In this document: in pieces, positions 14,281-16,097 of the stretch
How the letters are laid out: the number at the start of each line of letters is the position of its first letter
Position numbering within the stretch: the first letter of the stretch is position 1
Assembly: GCA_050732575.1 (NCBI GenBank)
Contig: JBOHRF010000098.1
Span: 1 to 16,097 of the forward strand
Source: JBBDWZ01 sp050732575
GTDB lineage: Bacteria; Gemmatimonadota; Gemmatimonadetes; Longimicrobiales; RSA9
DNA: 16,097 bases
Direction of reading: 5' to 3'
Notes under the pieces: generated by a model
Database searches by the model: none
What the model was told of the DNA's origin: nothing
What the model saw: the letters and a program-made list of their open reading frames with translations, nothing else
Translations under genes and position numbers: made by a program

Positions 14281-16097
14281 ATGGCACCACAGACCGCCTC
14301 GGACCTGGAGTCCGCGCTCCGCCGCGCGCTAACCGGCGAGGTGCGTTTTGATGCGTACACGCGGCATCTCTATTCAACGGATGCCAGCATGTATGCCATC
14401 GAGCCCATCGGCGTGGTTTTTCCGCGCCATGCCGATGACGTGGTCGCCGCAGTCGAGATTGCCGCTCGTTACGACGCACCCATCTTGCCGCGCGGCGCGG
14501 GTACGGGTCTGTGCGGCCAGACGATAGGCAACGCGGTCGTGTTGGACTTCTCGCGCTTCATGCACGAGATCGTGGCCCTCGATGCGGAATCGCGTACGGC
14601 ACGCGTGCAGCCGGGCGTCGTACAGGACGATCTGAATCGCGCGGCTGCGGCGCACGGATTGTTCTTTGCCCCGGACACTTCCACATCGAATCGCGCTACG
14701 TTGGGCGGCATGGTAGGCAACAATAGTTGTGGTGCGCGCTCCGCCCGATATGGCATGACCATCGACCATGTGCAGGCACTCGACGTGGTGTTATGCGATG
14801 GCAGTCGTGTCCACATGGCACCGCTGCCTGACCATGAAATCGAGCCGCGCGCCCGGGGCGATTCGCTGGAAGCCTCACTATATCGTGAGATTCCGCGGCT
14901 CATTGCCGCCCACGAGCAGGTCATCCGCACCGGCTTCCCGCCGCACTGGCGGCGCAGCGGTGGTTACCGGCTCGAGCGTTTGTTGCCCGAGTGCGGACCG
15001 TTCGATCTTTCCCGACTGGTGATTGGTTCCGAAGGCACGTTGGCCGTGGTCGTGGAAGCGACGGTTGGACTCGTGCCCAAACCGGGAGCCGTGGTGGGCC
15101 TGGCCGGTCATTTCGATTCTGTCGACGCGGCGCTCGCTGCGGTGGACGATGCACTGGAAGTGGATGCGGCTGCCATCGAGCTGGTCGACAAGCTCATTCT
15201 GGACCTGGCTCGCCGTTCGCCCATCCACGCGCATCGCGCGGCCACGTTGACTGGTGATCCAGGTGCGTTGTTGTGGCTGGAGTTCTACGGCGATTCTGCA
15301 GGTGAGGCCCGATCGATTGCGCAACGGCTGGAAGCGAAATGGCGTGCGCATGGCCACGGTTACGCGCTGGTACGGGCCGACTCACCCGCGGAGCTGCAGC
15401 GCTTCCGCGAGCTGCGCCAGGCGGGACTCGGCCTGTTATCCGCGGCCGGCGAGGGAAGGGAACGGTCGCTGGCCTTTGTGGAAGACACGGCCGTCGATCC
15501 GCGGCGATTGCGCGAATACACGCGGCGCTTCGCCCACATTCTCGAGCGCTACGGCCTGCGGGCTGGCTTCTACGGTCACGCGTCGGCTGGCTGCCTTCAC
15601 ATCCGGCCCTTCATGGATTTGCAGCGGCCGGGCGAAGTAGCGCGCATGCGCTCGGTAGCGGAAGAAGTGCGCGACCTGGTGGCCGAGTTCGGCGGCATGA
15701 ACAGCAGCGAACACGGCGATGGGCTGGTGCGCAGTGAGTTCAACCGGCGGCTTTTTGGTGACGCGCTGTACGGCGTGATGTGCGATGTGAAGCGCGTGTT
15801 CGATCCGAAGAATCGGCTCAATCCGGGCAAAAAAGTAAATGCGCCGCGCATGACCGAGCATTTGCGCGAGCCTGCGCTGCTCGTGCCCGTACCACTCACC
15901 ACGCATTTTGCCTTTGCCCAGGGGATGCATGGCCATGCCAATCGCTGCGCGCGCATTGGCGCCTGCCGCAAAAGCGCGGATGGTGGCGGCACCATGTGTC
16001 CATCTTTCATGGCCACACGCGATGAACAGCACTCCACGCGGGGGCGGGCCAATGCGCTGGTCAAAGCGCTGTCAGCGCCTGACCCGCGGGCCGCGCT
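14281..16097 (+). CDS. FAD-linked oxidase fused to a 4Fe-4S domain (GlcD/YdiJ-like), 3'-truncated by the window edge
   Basis: The frame is open from the ATG at 14281 to the window end, 605 codons without a stop, so the gene is partial. Order: a FAD_binding_4 (VAO/PCMH-type) domain with LPRGAGTGLCGQ (about 70-80), GGMVGNNSCG (about 142-151), and VIGSEGTLAVVVEATVGLVP (from about 247); then the FAD-oxidase C-terminal domain with YGHASAGCLHIRPF (His433, His440) and SSEHGDG (His478); then the start of an iron-sulfur region with Cys556-x5-Cys562-x10-Cys573-Pro followed by TRDEQHSTRGRAN. This architecture matches the fused D-lactate / D-2-hydroxyacid / glycolate dehydrogenase-like proteins such as YdiJ; a second Cys-rich (CCG) region would be expected beyond the window. 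An upstream in-frame stop at 14269 leaves only this ATG or a TTG at 14272 as start. Divergence from a glyoxylate-type aminotransferase hints at glycolate or D-2-hydroxyacid oxidation; the substrate is not proven. Confidence 0.9.
   Translation, partial: MAPQTASDLESALRRALTGEVRFDAYTRHLYSTDASMYAIEPIGVVFPRHADDVVAAVEIAARYDAPILPRGAGTGLCGQTIGNAVVLDFSRFMHEIVALDAESRTARVQPGVVQDDLNRAAAAHGLFFAPDTSTSNRATLGGMVGNNSCGARSARYGMTIDHVQALDVVLCDGSRVHMAPLPDHEIEPRARGDSLEASLYREIPRLIAAHEQVIRTGFPPHWRRSGGYRLERLLPECGPFDLSRLVIGSEGTLAVVVEATVGLVPKPGAVVGLAGHFDSVDAALAAVDDALEVDAAAIELVDKLILDLARRSPIHAHRAATLTGDPGALLWLEFYGDSAGEARSIAQRLEAKWRAHGHGYALVRADSPAELQRFRELRQAGLGLLSAAGEGRERSLAFVEDTAVDPRRLREYTRRFAHILERYGLRAGFYGHASAGCLHIRPFMDLQRPGEVARMRSVAEEVRDLVAEFGGMNSSEHGDGLVRSEFNRRLFGDALYGVMCDVKRVFDPKNRLNPGKKVNAPRMTEHLREPALLVPVPLTTHFAFAQGMHGHANRCARIGACRKSADGGGTMCPSFMATRDEQHSTRGRANALVKALSAPDPRAA

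Overview
The window is GC-rich and gene-dense, with no RNA genes, insertion sequences or CRISPR arrays that I can see. It holds thirteen genes; the first and last run off the window. Signal peptides ending in Ala-Gln, a Ser/Asp/Arg-rich leader on the TonB-dependent receptor, a beta-propeller sensor kinase and an eCIS_core (DUF4157) protein suggest a Gram-negative soil or sediment bacterium. Gemmatimonadota is my best guess; this rests on protein style only, with no marker gene to prove it.

Layout, left to right. (1) The 3' part of a dienelactone-hydrolase-family gene (2-718), then a stand-alone eCIS_core protein with a C-terminal zinc-protease-like domain (768-1784). (2) A NarL-type two-component pair: a very long propeller/Y_Y_Y sensor kinase (1965-5048) and a REC-LuxR response regulator (5118-5762). 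A CsgG-like secreted protein with a C-terminal SH3-like domain (5891-6802) and a small lipoprotein (6837-7292) follow on the same strand, and a strong hairpin (7300-7323) closes the group. (3) An OmpR-type response regulator (7452-8162) and its HAMP sensor kinase (8166-9626). (4) After a 155-base gap come a TonB-dependent receptor (9782-11848), a PepSY-associated membrane protein (11861-12472) and a small membrane protein (12469-12804), packed as an operon. (5) A class V aminotransferase on the minus strand (12843-14027) diverges from a FAD/4Fe-4S oxidoreductase (14281 to the window end).

How the parts may work together. Blocks 3 and 4 look like one sensing-and-uptake locus. The gap before the receptor carries two copies of TTCATGAA with an 11-base period, the geometry bound by OmpR-family regulators, so the neighbouring regulator is the natural candidate to control receptor, PepSY protein and small membrane protein. 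The substrate (iron chelate, heme, other metal or an organic acid complex) cannot be read from the sequence. Block 5 pairs a glyoxylate-type aminotransferase with a glycolate/D-2-hydroxyacid dehydrogenase-like enzyme, consistent with 2-hydroxyacid or glycolate salvage through glyoxylate to glycine. The 253 bases between them contain an imperfect hairpin, a cluster of 9-base repeats in both orientations and a possible leaderless promoter.

The least explained items are the orphan eCIS_core/metalloprotease protein with a four-cysteine tail, the CsgG-SH3 fusion with no curli genes nearby, the small membrane protein coupled to the PepSY gene, and the ATCCGTTCA repeat cluster. I see no complete, clearly novel multi-gene system.
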